A DNA stretch of 64,000 bases from positions 144,109,301 through 144,173,300 of the forward strand of contig JAIOJX010000025.1 of assembly GCA_022376925.1 (NCBI GenBank). The letters run 5' to 3'. Position numbers and translations under genes: made by a program. The stretch is from Tragulus kanchil (taxonomy: Eukaryota > Chordata > Mammalia > Artiodactyla > Tragulidae). The notes under the pieces are model-generated. The model had not been told where the DNA came from. It searched no databases and saw nothing but the letters and a program-made list of their open reading frames with translations. Below, one piece after another: positions 46,519 to 57,963 of this stretch; within the stretch, counting starts at the first letter, position 1; each line of letters begins with the position of its first letter.

Positions 46519-48782
46519 GAGGGCTTATTTTTTGCTACTCCTGGTTTACACTGCTGATCTTACAGGTTAGGTCATTTAGGCATTGAGTACGTCCAGGTGA
46601 AAAATCCCCCAAGATGTGCCACTGGGCATGGAACTCATGGTTGGGTTAACTTATATGTATGAACTCCACTAGCTATATTTAGAGGATCCTTGCTGAAAAG
46701 GGACAAATTGTGTCATAAACCAGAAATAGAGTTTTCACAGAAGAAAAAGTTATCCCAGAAGAAACAAAAGAAGGAAAAACTTATGGCATGGGATTAAATA
46801 CAGGGTAAAATAAATGTTAGTAGAAGTAAAAGCAGAAAAAATGGATTTACAGATATGAATCCATCCGTTTGGAACATCTAATTATTTTCCACTTGCCAGG
46901 GTACTCATTATGTCTTACTACTGATGGGAATATATGTTTATTCAAATAAACCTTATGTTTGGAGGTAAATATTAAAAAATACATCATGTAGAATACTTCA
47001 AGTAATTGAGCATGAATAACTGTATTACCTAAAGAATACAATGAAAATATACTTCAGCCTATCTACTAATAAGATAATTGAAATGACAGACATCTACTTT
47101 GGATCCATTATCAATAAGAAACTAGAGCCTGGATAGTGTTTAATGCTGACACTTTACCAGCTGAAGTTAAATGGTACTTCAGAGGTATTATTTGTGTAAG
47201 GTGGGAAAACTCTTAAATTTTTTTTCTTATTATTTCTTTATACTCAACAGAAAGTTGCGTTGACTTTCCATTTTAAATCACCAACTCAATAGTAACATGG
47301 GATAATTTGGGAGAATTTTTAAAGGTTAATAGGAGTTTACCTTCCCTATTGTTGCATACCTTTGAAGAAGAATGAGCCCTAAAAATTAGTAGTCTGTCAA
47401 CATTTTTTATGATTTGACACTTTAAGAAAGCTTTGGGTGTTTTTCTCTTTGTGGTGCATATGATTAAATGTGTGATCTTATCTTGGTGAAATAGCCTGCT
47501 GGGCTGCAGACAGTAGTATTCAGAAATGAAATTTGCTTAGAGCCTCTGAGCAGACATTTATTCCATGAGACCCTTACTGAATAATGGATTTCAGTGAAAT
47601 TGCAAGAGTGTATATGTGTGTTTTCTTGACTGAATATAAGAGTCGAGATAGGGCTTATTTTTGCTACTCCTGGTTTACACTGCTGATCTTACAGGTTAGG
47701 TCATTTAGGCATTGAGTACGTCCAGGTGAAAAATCCCCCAAGATGTGCCACTGGGCATGGAACTCATGGTTGGGTTAACTTATATGTATGAACTCCACTA
47801 GCTATATTTAGAGGATCCTTGCTGAAAAGGGACAAATTGTGTCATAAACCAGAAATAGAGTTTTCACAGAAGAAAAAGTTATCCCAGAAGAAACAAAAGA
47901 AGGAAAAACTTATGGCATGGGATTAAATACAGGGTAAAATAAATGTTAGTAGAAGTAAAAGCAGAAAAAATGGATTTACAGATATGAATCCATCCGTTTG
48001 GAACATCTAATTATTTTCCACTTGCCAGGGTACTCATTATGTCTTACTACTGATGGGAATATATGTTTATTCAAATAAACCTTATGTTTGGAGGTAAATA
48101 TTAAAAAATACATCATGTAGAATACTTCAAGTAATTGAGCATGAATAACTGTATTACCTAAAGAATACAATGAAAATATACTTCAGCCTATCTACTAATA
48201 AGATAATTGAAATGACAGACATCTACTTTGGATCCATTATCAATAAGAAACTAGAGCCTGGATAGTGTTTAATGCTGACACTTTACCAGCTGAAGTTAAA
48301 TGGTACTTCAGAGGTATTATTTGTGTAAGGTGGGAAAACTCTTAAATTTTTTTTCTTATTATTTCTTTATACTCAACAGAAAGTTGCGTTGACTTTCCAT
48401 TTTAAATCACCAACTCAATAGTAACATGGGATAATTTGGGAGAATTTTTAAAGGTTAATAGGAGTTTACCTTCCCTATTGTTGCATACCTTTGAAGAAGA
48501 ATGAGCCCTAAAAATTAGTAGTCTGTCAACATTTTTTATGATTTGACACTTTAAGAAAGCTTTGGGTGTTTTTCTCTTTGTGGTGCATATGATTAAATGT
48601 GTGATCTTATCTTGGTGAAATAGCCTGCTGGGCTGCAGACAGTAGTATTCAGAAATGAAATTTGCTTAGAGCCTCTGAGCAGACATTTATTCCATGAGAC
48701 CCTTACTGAATAATGGATTTCAGTGAAATTGCAAGAGTGTATATGTGTGTTTTCTTGACTGAATATAAGAGTCGAGATAGGG
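46519..48782. repeat. Direct duplication 13 (two ~1.13 kb copies, abutting)
   Basis: Copy A is about 46519-47653 and copy B about 47649-48782, offset 1130 then 1129 (one T fewer at 47659). No spacer: the copies overlap by a few bases at AGGGCTTATT/AGGG. The last part of copy B (48528-48782) is also the start of duplication 14, so that stretch occurs three times. Confidence 0.92.
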
Positions 48783-49135
48783 CAACAACAAAAAAGGAAG
48801 GGTATATGAACGAAAAGCATTAGGTTTATAAATAAGAAATTAACCTACATTATTACAAATGAATGGACTGTCTTGTGTGTTGGGCTCATATAATATCACT
48901 GTCAGATGACGGTGTGCTGGTCCATCTGCTTTGTTTTAGTAATCTTGCTGAGTTCCTCTTTTTCTGCTACTCTCTCTTAGCTTGGTGGATATTAGCCTGG
49001 GATTTGTGCCACAATTCCAATGCATATCATTTAAGTATGTTCTTTTGATTCTACCTGGGTGCCAGTAATAGCTGAATTTTGATTCCTATTCATTCTTCCT
49101 TGTACAACTTGTTTTACCTTCTCAATGATCACATT

Positions 49136-49300
49136 TTTTATTTTTTAAAATTTTTAATTGAAGGATAATTGCTTTACAGAGTTTTGTTGTTTTCTGCCAA
49201 AATCAACATGAATCAGCCATAGGTATACATATGTCCTCTCCCTCTTGAACTTCCTCCCATCTCTCTCCCTCTCCCACCCCTGCAGGTTGTTACAGAGTCA
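49136..49300 (-). mobile_element. L1 LINE 3' end, reverse orientation
   Basis: Plus strand: TTTTTAATTGAAGGATAATT near 49152, CATGAATCAGCCATAGGTAT (49208-49227), CTCCCTCTTGAACTTCCTCC and CAGGTTGTTACAGAG, the reversed 3' part of a bovine-type L1. Only about 165 bases survive. Confidence 0.78.
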
Positions 49301-49320
49301 ATGATCACATTTAAAAAAAG

Positions 49321-49369
49321 TTATATATATCTATATCTATATATATCTATATATCTATATATATATATT
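49321..49369. repeat. Compound TA/TC microsatellite
   Basis: Alternating TATATC and TATA units over about 48 bases. The same unit order appears unchanged at about 50475-50522 in the second copy of duplication 14. Confidence 0.8.
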
Positions 49370-50288
49370 GCATGATCATGTTGAATACTTGTGAACTATA
49401 GTGCTACATAAAGTCAATAAATCAACTCCCATTTCATATACCTTGCAGTGTTCACTGAGGTCACGTCACACGTATTTTGCTTGATCATCCATACATTTAT
49501 CTGTATATGATCTGCAGTTTATGTGTGTGTGTGTTTGCTTTAGTAGAATTGAGGTTAACATATATTAATTATTATGTGCATTTGTATATTTCTCCAATGT
49601 CTCAATGCTATTGATTTTTGAAGGCATTGTTTTAATGTTGTAAAATATTTATTTTGTAATGTAGACACACTATGATTTATTTAAACATTTTTATGATTTG
49701 ACACTTTAAGAAAGCTTTGGGTGTTTTTCTTTGTGGTGCATATGATTAAATGTGTGATCTTATCTTGGTGAAATAGCCTGCTGGGCTGCAGACAGTAGTA
49801 TTCAGAAATGAAATTTGCTTAGAGCCTCTGAGCAGACATTTATTCCATGAGACCCTTACTGAATAATGGATTTCAGTGAAATTGCAAGAGTGTATATGTG
49901 TGTTTTCTTGACTGAATATAAGAGTCGAGATAGGGCAACAACAAAAAAGGAAGGGTATATGAACGAAAAGCATTAGGTTTATAAATAAGAAATTAACCTA
50001 CATTATTACAAATGAATGGACTGTCTTGTGTGTTGGGCTCATATAATATCACTGTCAGATGACGGTGTGCTGGTCCATCTGCTTTGTTTTAGTAATCTTG
50101 CTGAGTTCCTCTTTTTCTGCTACTCTCTCTTAGCTTGGTGGATATTAGCCTGGGATTTGTGCCACAATTCCAATGCATATCATTTAAGTATGTTCTTTTG
50201 ATTCTACCTGGGTGCCAGTAATAGCTGAATTTTGATTCCTATTCATTCTTCCTTGTACAACTTGTTTTACCTTCTCAATGATCACATT

Positions 50289-50455
50289 TTTTATTTTTTA
50301 AAATTTTTAATTGAAGGATAATTGCTTTACAGAGTTTTGTTGTTTTCTGCCAAAATCAACATGAATCAGCCATAGGTATACATATGTCCTCTCCCTCTTG
50401 AACTTCCTCCCATCTCTCTCCCTCTCCCACCCCTGCAGGTTGTTACAGAGTCAAT
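50289..50455 (-). mobile_element. L1 3' end (copy B of duplication 14)
   Basis: Repeat of the 49136-49300 fragment at an offset of about 1153, followed by the same microsatellite at 50475-50522. Confidence 0.77.
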
Positions 50456-50850
50456 GATCACATTTAAAAAAAGTTATATATATCTATATCTATATATATC
50501 TATATATCTATATATATATATTGCATGATCATGTTGAATACTTGTGAACTATAGTGCTACATAAAGTCAATAAATCAACTCCCATTTCATATACCTTGCA
50601 GTGTTCACTGAGGTCACGTCACACGTATTTTTGCTTGATCATCCATACATTTATCTGTATATGATCTGCAGTTTATGTGTGTGTGTGTGTTTGCTTTAGT
50701 AGAATTGAGGTTAACATATATTAATTATTATGTGCATTTGTATATTTCTCTCCAATGTCTCAATGCTATTGATTTTTTGAAGGCATTGTTTTTAATGTTG
50801 TAAAATATTTATTTTGTAATGTAGACACACTATGATTTATTTAAACATTT

Positions 50851-50975
50851 CCTGAGGAATTCCCTGGCAGTCCACTGGTTAGGACACTGTACTTCCACCT
50901 CATGAGGTCTGGGTTGCATCCCTGGTTGGGGAACTGAGATCCTGCATGGTGTGGCTAAAAATACACATTGAAAAA
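50851..50975 (+). mobile_element. CHR-related short tRNA SINE
   Basis: GGAATTCCCTGGCAGTCCAC near 50856, GTTAGGACACTGTACTTCCA, box B-like GGTTGCATCCCTGG and GGGAACTGAGATCCTGCATG near 50929, ending GGCTAAAAATAC. This is the short type in which the body ends soon after the tRNA-like head. Confidence 0.75.
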
Positions 50976-52504
50976 ATTAAATGATGAAACATTTCCTTAT
51001 TCATGTGGGTGATTTGCATTTCGTGATAATAAATAACCTAAAACGTGGCCCATTCTCTGATGACTTTTGAAGCACAGATTCCTTGAAGTACAGTTATTAG
51101 GATAAAGAGTAAACAACAACTGTTTGACTTTTGCTATTTGGTCTGTACATCATTGTCCAACTGATCTTCCTGAGAAATTTTGAATAATTATCAACTGTCA
51201 TTTGTGTAGAGTTGGTGGCTTTTCATTATTTATAAAATTAGTAATAGTTGTCATAGTTACTGAACAATTGGTAATTCTGAAGAATTACTAACTCTCATTT
51301 ATATCAATGTATAAAAACTGAGGTCAATAAAATGCTCAGTAATAAAAAAAATGAAATTTACTGGCTATTAACATTTAAATAGGACTATGTTAATGCCTTT
51401 CAATTTAACTTAGTATTAAAATAAAACCATACAATGAAACTAATTTATGAAGAATTAAGAAATCCACCATCTACTTTATGTCCCATAAACTTTCTTGGTT
51501 TTGTTCTAGTACTACTTTTGTTCTCTACTTTGAATGGACTTATCTCTGAAGTTCATTTATAAACATCAGTATAACAAAGCTCTTCTGTATGAAACCTCGC
51601 ATGGAATAAGAAGATTGTTGGGCTTGATTTGGGTTATTCTAAAATTTAAGGGTGAAAAGGAGGAGTAAACTGTCAGTAAATATAGTAATTGGAGGTTGCC
51701 TGTAAAATTAGAATGAGATCAGTAAAGAAAGTGACTAAACAGAACAGTATGGCTCATAATTAGTAAATATGAGCCCAATTTTTGCTAGGTTTAAGTTCAG
51801 TTAGAGATATGTCCATTGAAATAAGAGTGAGTACAAAATATTAATATGTTTAGTAGTAATGAAGTCAAATAGAAGAGGCAGACAGTAGGTATGTAATGCA
51901 GATTTTTATCATTTTAACAATAATGCCAATACCTACTGAGTTTAATTTCACTAGTTAATTCTTTGGTCAGAGGGACTAACTGTTTTAAACAACATCTTTG
52001 TGCTTTCTGCTTCTAAGCATAAATGTACTTATTTCGGGTATACTTCCTAGCCGTCAAGTTGGAGACTAATTCTTCCTTCTCTTTCTATATTTTCTTTAAA
52101 TGTGTACCAGAACATGTTTATGGGACTGAGTTTATTGCTAGATTAATAATGAATGTATAACTGCATGAATGTGCTTTATGAACCTCGAAGAAACAATTGA
52201 ACATGAAAGCTGTTTTGAAGTTACTGTTGCGAGATAAATTCAAGTGCCGTTACATGTGGCTCAGGACGGACGTGCAAGTGGAATAATAAAAGCATAGAAG
52301 GAATCCTAAAAGGCACACTCCTGCACACTTTGTTTCCTCCAAAAAATTAAAATGTTGAGTACCAATTCCCCATTTACTAATAATCAATGGGTATGAAGTT
52401 TCAGTTATGTAAGATGAGTAAGTTCTAGAGCTGTGCTGAATAACGTTGCACTTGTAGTTAATAATATCATATCATCCACTTAAAATGTGTTAAGAGGGTA
52501 GATC
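50976..52504 (+). other. Intron sequence, nothing recognised
   Basis: AT-rich, no repeat family named and no coding signal. Confidence 0.5.
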
Positions 52505-52520
52505 TCATATTAAAGATTCT

Positions 52521-52825
52521 TTTTGTTTTGGAGTGGGGGCGGGTTTGGGAGGGAGCGGGGAGAGTGGGCCACTTCTATTGGTCTTCCATCTATCTATTTT
52601 GATCCATCTTTGTTCCTTGGCCCGTGTAGGCCTCCCATCGCGGTGGCCTCTGTTGTCGTAGAGCACAGGCTCTGTGCGCATGCGCTCCAGAGCTCCGACT
52701 CGGTAATTGGACACATCGGTTCAGCCGCTCTGCGGCACGTGGGATCTTCCCAGGCCAAGGATTGAACCGGCACCCCTTGCGCTGCCAGGCTGTGTCCTTA
52801 CCCACTGGACCACCAGGGAAGCCCC
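52521..52825 (-). mobile_element. CHR-type tRNA SINE with target-site duplication
   Basis: The minus strand starts at 52825 with GGGGCTTCCCTGGTGGTCCA and has GGGAAGATCCCACGTGCCGC (52733-52752 reversed). The distal end on plus is G-rich (52530-52565), like the element at 1025-1337. The flanks CATATTAAAGATTCT (52506-52520) and CATATTTAAAGATTCT (52825-52840) form a target-site duplication with one added T. Confidence 0.9.
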
Positions 52826-52841
52826 ATATTTAAAGATTCTT

Positions 52842-53489
52842 ATCACAGTAACATTTTTAAAAAAAGTTACATGTCTGTTGACCATGAGCATCCAGGCCTC
52901 CTAGAGCCTAAGCACTGATAATGTTAGCCCCCCGTAACACCAGCCTTTTACCTGACTGGTAGCCAGAGGATTGTGCCCCATCTGATCACACACCCTGTGA
53001 ACTCCCCTCCTCCCCCTGCTTTACCTGGCTTTTAAAAGTGCTTTTTTGAAATCCCTTGGAGGCCTCGAGGCTTCTTAGGGCAGGAAACACTTCATTTCCT
53101 TGCATGGCCCTGCAACAAACCTTTCTCTGCTCCAAAAACAGTTACTTGTTCAGAATTGAACTGTCCCAAAGTAACATGTGGTTTATAGCATATAATGCAT
53201 TTTGTCAAGTGTATGCATTGATTTCCTTAGTGTATACTTAGTGCTTCCTTTCATTCCTTCTTTAATCATAGGACTGAATTTACTTACATGAAATTAGTCA
53301 ACATTAAGATTTAAGCATTAACTTGCATTTAGTTCTTCATGAATGATATTTACTAAAATTAGTAAATACACATGTAGAGAGACACAAAATAGAGGAACAT
53401 AATGTGTATTAATGAGAGGCAAAGTTTTAAAATAGAGAACAGAAGCTTGAGTCACAAGTGCATGATTTCCAACCTGCTTTCTGTTATGA
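52842..53489 (+). other. Intron sequence, nothing recognised
   Basis: Mildly C-rich around 52925-53030, otherwise AT-rich. No exon or named repeat. Confidence 0.5.
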
Positions 53490-53610
53490 TTCTGAAGACC
53501 TTCCTCAGCCTATCCATGCCTTAGTGTGTAATGGGGATAAAAATAAGCTGTGAGGATTAAATGAGATGATGTACGTAAAACATTATAGCACACTGATAGT
53601 TTGCATACCT
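53490..53610 (+). mobile_element. MIR SINE fragment
   Basis: GTGTAATGGGGATAAAAATA (53525-53544) and GCTGTGAGGATTAAATGAGA (53548-53567) are the typical MIR 3' core order; the 5' half is missing or too diverged. Confidence 0.65.
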
Positions 53611-53734
53611 TGTATTAGCTTCTCATAGATTTTTGAAGTGGATATCTTCTTTTAAGTGGAACTCTAGATCATTCTTTTTCTGCAGTTCTCAAATGACTGG
53701 CTTTATAAAGTCATTAATTTTGTCACTCACTATG

Positions 53735-54005
53735 TATTTGTTAGCACCAGATGTCTGCAAGATGCTGGGGATGTGGAGGGTAATATGGCAGAAAGAGCCT
53801 CTGACTTTAGCACTTACACAGACATGAATATAAAGAGGTATTAAGCGATGTATCTATCATGAATTGTTAAAATTCTGGTAAGTGCTACAAAGGTCAAGTC
53901 CAGAATGCTATGGGATAGCAGCAGGAACAGACCTTGTCTGAGTGGGAGGGTGGGTGAGTCTGCAAAGACTTCCCAGAGCAAGTGACGTTTGAACCGAGAT
54001 ATGAA
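53735..54005 (+). mobile_element. Ancient mammalian interspersed repeat fragment
   Basis: GATGCTGGGGATGTGGAGGG near 53761, GGTAAGTGCTACAAAGGTCA (53877-53896) and CTTCCCAGAGCAAGTGACGT followed by TTGAACCGAGATATGAAGG (53969-54007) follow the order of an old, common mammalian repeat (GGCACTGGGGATACAG, AAGTGCTATGAAG, AAGGCCTCTCTGAGGAGGTGACATTTGAGC). Related sequence occurs near 55340-55500. Family name uncertain. Confidence 0.45.
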
Positions 54006-55631
54006 GGTTGAGTAGGCAGCCCTAGAGAATATGCTGGTTCACTGCTCCTTTCACATTCTGTCATCAGAAGAGCTCATCACAGATCCAGGCATGTTCAAGT
54101 GGAGGAGGTTAATAGAGGTGAGTAACGGGAAGAAAATCAAGCATAGTTACCTTGATTTGACAGTAGGCACAACATACCTGAATTTTTTATTTTACTGAGA
54201 AACTGAGTTAACACAGAGAAAGCTTTGAGTTTTGATATCAGTCAGTTGTCTGCCTCTGATGCTGAATTTCAGAATGTCATAAACTATCTGCTGACCATAA
54301 AGAATGATCAGACACTGTAGATTTGAGATGAGGAGAGTGCCTAAAATGTATATGGATACTGAAATCAAGATTTCTTCATTTAGCTTTAGACATGTGTATC
54401 AGTGTGTTTGTGACTGGGAGGGAGTTTTATTCCAGAAGATTTTCTTCTGTTCATTTTTATCCTATCTTCTCTCCATGCCCATTGTCTTAGTAAGTGCCTG
54501 GTGTCTTTGGTTCGAAGAAACTCCTTAGAAATGGGAGAACTATTTTTAGGAATGCCAATTCTACCTTTCGGCAGTGCTATGGTTATGGCTTTTGTCAGAG
54601 GATAGTAGTAAAATATCCATGTGGGAAACAGTCGTTAAAAGGGATATAGTATAATCATTTAGTAAAGGCAGTAGACTATGTCTAGCATCTCTCCACTGCT
54701 AGGATTAAGCTTATTATTTAAAGTTTTGAAGGCTTTCCACAGTATATGATGAAAAAACTGATTTTATTGTTATTTAGAACAAATCATTGAATGTTGGTAA
54801 ACTAACAGTAAAGTATGTTCTAGAGAACAAATTATATTTGGTTAAGACTCTAAACAACAGAATGAATAAATGTGGTGTAAAAAAATTGTCTTGGCAGAAT
54901 AAAAATTTTAATGTAGGAAAAATACTATAGTAAGAAGTTAGTAAATTTGGAATCATTAATCTTTTTCATCAGTTATCAAGCTTTTATTGTGTGCTTCCTG
55001 TGTGATAAAATTGAACAGAACTGTGATCGAGATGAGAAGGAGGAAAATAGTGAGCTTTATGAGAATAATTGCCCCAAGGGTCTCAGGCACTCTAGATGAA
55101 AAAGTTTTTCTCATCCCATGGAGACTTGGAGGATATGTAGGAACTGGTCAAGCGGACAGCTTTGCTGCAGAGGAGAATCTCCAGCCTGAAGGCCTAGAGT
55201 CAGATAGAGCTCCGCTGCTGTGGAAAACTCAGGGAAGGTCCTAGTAGCTGGAACAGAAGGATAGGAAAAGCCAAGAATACAGCTAGGGAAGTAAATGGGA
55301 GTCCAGAACTTGTAGTTTTTTTTTTTTTTTTTTGTAAGTTTACGTATTTTGGACTTTATCTTAGGAGCAGTGGGAAATCATTAAAGGTTTGAAGCAGGGT
55401 AATAATAGAATCAGATTTTCATTTTACAAAGATCATGCTGGCTCTTCTGTGTCAATGTCGTTGGTGGAGGCATTGAGAGCATATGTGAAGAGACCGGTTA
55501 GATGAGAGGCTAAGCTATCTGCCTCACCTTTCTCAGCTGGGCGGTGTCGGCCAGAGCTTGATGTATAAGGAAGCGGTTTGTATTAAATAATGTCCCTTTC
55601 AACTCTAATATGCTATTGTACTCTAATTGGA
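54006..55631 (+). other. Intron sequence
   Basis: No exon recognised. T run at 55317-55334. 55340-55500 (GGACTTTATCTTAGGAGCAG, then GATCATGCTGGCTCTTCTGT) looks like the end of the same old repeat family as 53735-54005. Confidence 0.45.
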
Positions 55632-55845
55632 GGGCTTCTCTGATGGCCTGAAGCGGTAAAGAATCTGCCTGCAATGCTGGTGATGGGGGTTCTATCCCTG
55701 GGTCAGGAAGATTCCCTGGAGGGGGAAATGGCAATCCAGTCCAGTATTCTGGCCTTTGAAATCCCATGGACAGAGGTGCTTGGTAAGCTACATTCCAAAG
55801 GGTGACAAAGAGTTGAGCCCAACTGAGCACGCAAACATGCACACA
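55632..55845 (+). mobile_element. Bov-tA SINE
   Basis: Head GGGCTTCTCTGATGGCCTGA at 55633, then GTAAAGAATCTGCCTGCAAT, box B TTCTATCCCTGGG, body CCAGTATTCTGGCCTTTGAA and CCCATGGACAGAGGTGC. It ends at GAGCACGCAAACATGCACAC. More diverged than the copy at 473-690. Confidence 0.88.
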
Positions 55846-56487
55846 TATACCTGTTGATGTATTGTTGTAATGCTGTATCCAGTTGTTTAATCAGATTTAT
55901 TTTTCACCTAAAAGTTAAAAAACATTTTTTTGGTGATCTGTAGTATAGCAAGGATTTTCCATGTGTGTATTTTAAATGCTACAGAAAAACCCCCATAAAA
56001 TCAGATGATGGAACCATATCTGATTTAGTTATGAGGGTTTATATCACAAAATTCTTTCATTTTGGTCAAAGTGATTTATCTGTAATTCGTCATTATTGAA
56101 GTCATTCAGAGGAATTCCTACTTTAATGACACCTGAAAAGACAGTAACATATGTTTCTTGCAACGATACAATGGTCTTAAAATCTGAGTGACAAATGCAA
56201 AAATATTGACAGTGCATTATTTAAGAATTATTAAGACATTTTACCTCATATATCCTTCATTGTTATAACTCCTCCCCTTGTGTTCTGTTTTCTAATTTCC
56301 ATTAACACTTTCTTATATCTCTTTTACGCATTTATGACATTCTGCCATGACTTTAGATTACTTGCCTTCCTGTTTTATACTTGTATAGAGACATAATTTC
56401 ATTTATGGTTGAGACTGCTTTTAGTCTTTTGATAACCTGGAATACCTGATTATATAAATAGAGTTTGTGTTCTATGTTGATAGATAA
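55846..56487 (+). other. Intron sequence, nothing recognised
   Basis: AT-rich with no named repeat. The right edge holds the left target-site duplication of the next SINE. Confidence 0.5.
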
Positions 56488-56753
56488 GGGTTTTTTTTTT
56501 GCCACTTTTATTGGTCTTTCATTTATTTATCATCCATCTTTGTTCTTTGGCCTATGTGGGCCTTCTATCACAGTGGCCTCTGTTGCTGCAGGGCACCGGC
56601 TCTGCACATATGCGCTCCAGAGCTCTGGCTTGCTAGTTGGACACATCAGTCCAGCCGCTGCGCGTCATGTGGGATCTTCCCAGGCCAGGGATTGAACCGT
56701 TGTCCCTTGTACTGCAAGGCGGTGTCCTTACCCACTGGACCACCAGGGAAGCC
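56488..56753 (-). mobile_element. CHR-type tRNA SINE with target-site duplication
   Basis: The minus strand starts at 56753 with GGCTTCCCTGGTGGTCCAGT; GGGAAGATCCCACATGACGC lies at about 56664-56683 reversed; the plus-strand left end is a T run (56491-56500). The flanks TGATAGATAA (56478-56487 and 56754-56763) are a clean 10-base target-site duplication. Confidence 0.9.
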
Positions 56754-56882
56754 TGATAGATAATTGTTTTTAAAAGACATAGGTGTAGTATGTTTGATAA
56801 GCATCATGCATGAAGTATATCTTGGATGATTTTAAAATCAATCATATAAACCTCTAATAATGTGACTGTGTTCTTGTGACTT

Positions 56883-57060
56883 AGTGGTTTAGAACACGGA
56901 TTTTAGGGTCAGATGAACTTAAGTCTAAACATTAGAACTATGTGCCAAGTAACAGCAGTGTGACTTTGAGTCATTTTTTTGAGCCTCAGTGTAGTCTTTG
57001 TAACAGTGGACTAATGATATCTGTTTCATGGTGAGATTATGATACTAAAATTCATTTATG
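56883..57060 (+). mobile_element. MIR SINE
   Basis: TTAGTGGTTTAGAACACGGA (56881-56900), GTGTGACTTTGAGTCATTTT near 56959, GAGCCTCAGTGTAGTCTTTG (56981-57000) and TAACAGTGGACTAATGATAT follow the MIR order from head to 3' core. Confidence 0.75.
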
Positions 57061-57963
57061 TTATGTAAGGATTGTATATTGCCTGTGAGAGTCAGAAGCG
57101 AAAAACAGTACTGTCGTGCTTGCATGTATCAAGGAGTGAAACATGGTGATTTAAGCCATCTCTTTGTATTCTTTGCTCCCAAACTTTTTGCAAGATTGAC
57201 ATCACTTTACATGTTGCCTTCAATCTTCATAGCCTTCCATTTTGAATCATTTTGTCATGTTACTTCATGGATACCATGCTATCTTCTTTTATCTCTGATT
57301 TTTTCTGAAAGGAATGATTATCTAGCAGTTTATGAGATACAAATTGAAGCCTGAACACTCACTGTCAGATAAGAATGTCAGAAACACCTTTATTACTTAT
57401 TTCCAATACATTTTGTAGGCATATATATACCTAATACACACAGACTATAAAATATAGTTTGTATAGTTAGTATGTTATGACAGAGTCTTCCCTTCCCCTT
57501 TACCCAATATACATTTCCCCCAAGCCAACTAATTTTAGAATTCGAAGAAAATTGCTTATTTTAAAAGGGACACCTTAAGAAAATAGTATTACTGTCACAA
57601 ATAACTGTTAAGGAGGACATGGTATGAGCTCAGAATCCTTTATCTTGAATAAACTTCTCTCATGTTGGATGGAATACAGTTTTATAAAAACATGAGGCAA
57701 TGGGGAATTATAGTGAGGTAATATTCAGCAAAATTACTGGTAGTTTTGAGAAAAAGTTTACAGTTGGTATGCATCATAAAAAATAGTATAGTTTTCAAAA
57801 ATATTGTATAGGCAAGTATTTTGAGAACAGTTGCAGACGTTTAAGAACTAGGGTTTGGTGCCCTGTGTATTTGGCCTGTGAGAACCTGCCCTTCAGAGGC
57901 AGGCTTGTAGTTTGATGTCAGTACTTGTATCCTCTTGAAGAAGTATTATTTCAATGTAAGATA
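57061..57963 (+). other. Intron sequence, nothing recognised
   Basis: A 98-codon frame (57058-57354) has no recognisable domain. No named repeat. Confidence 0.5.

Larger units (their letters stand above)
48528..50850. repeat. Direct duplication 14 (two ~1.16 kb copies, abutting)
   Basis: Copy A is about 48528-49690 and copy B about 49684-50850, offset 1156, 1153 then rising to 1160 by small indels: a CT unit near 48574, a T near 50630, a TG unit near 50680, a TC unit near 50748, and T-run changes near 50775 and 50790. The junction uses the shared AAACATTT. It contains an L1 3' end and a TA/TC microsatellite. Confidence 0.92.
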
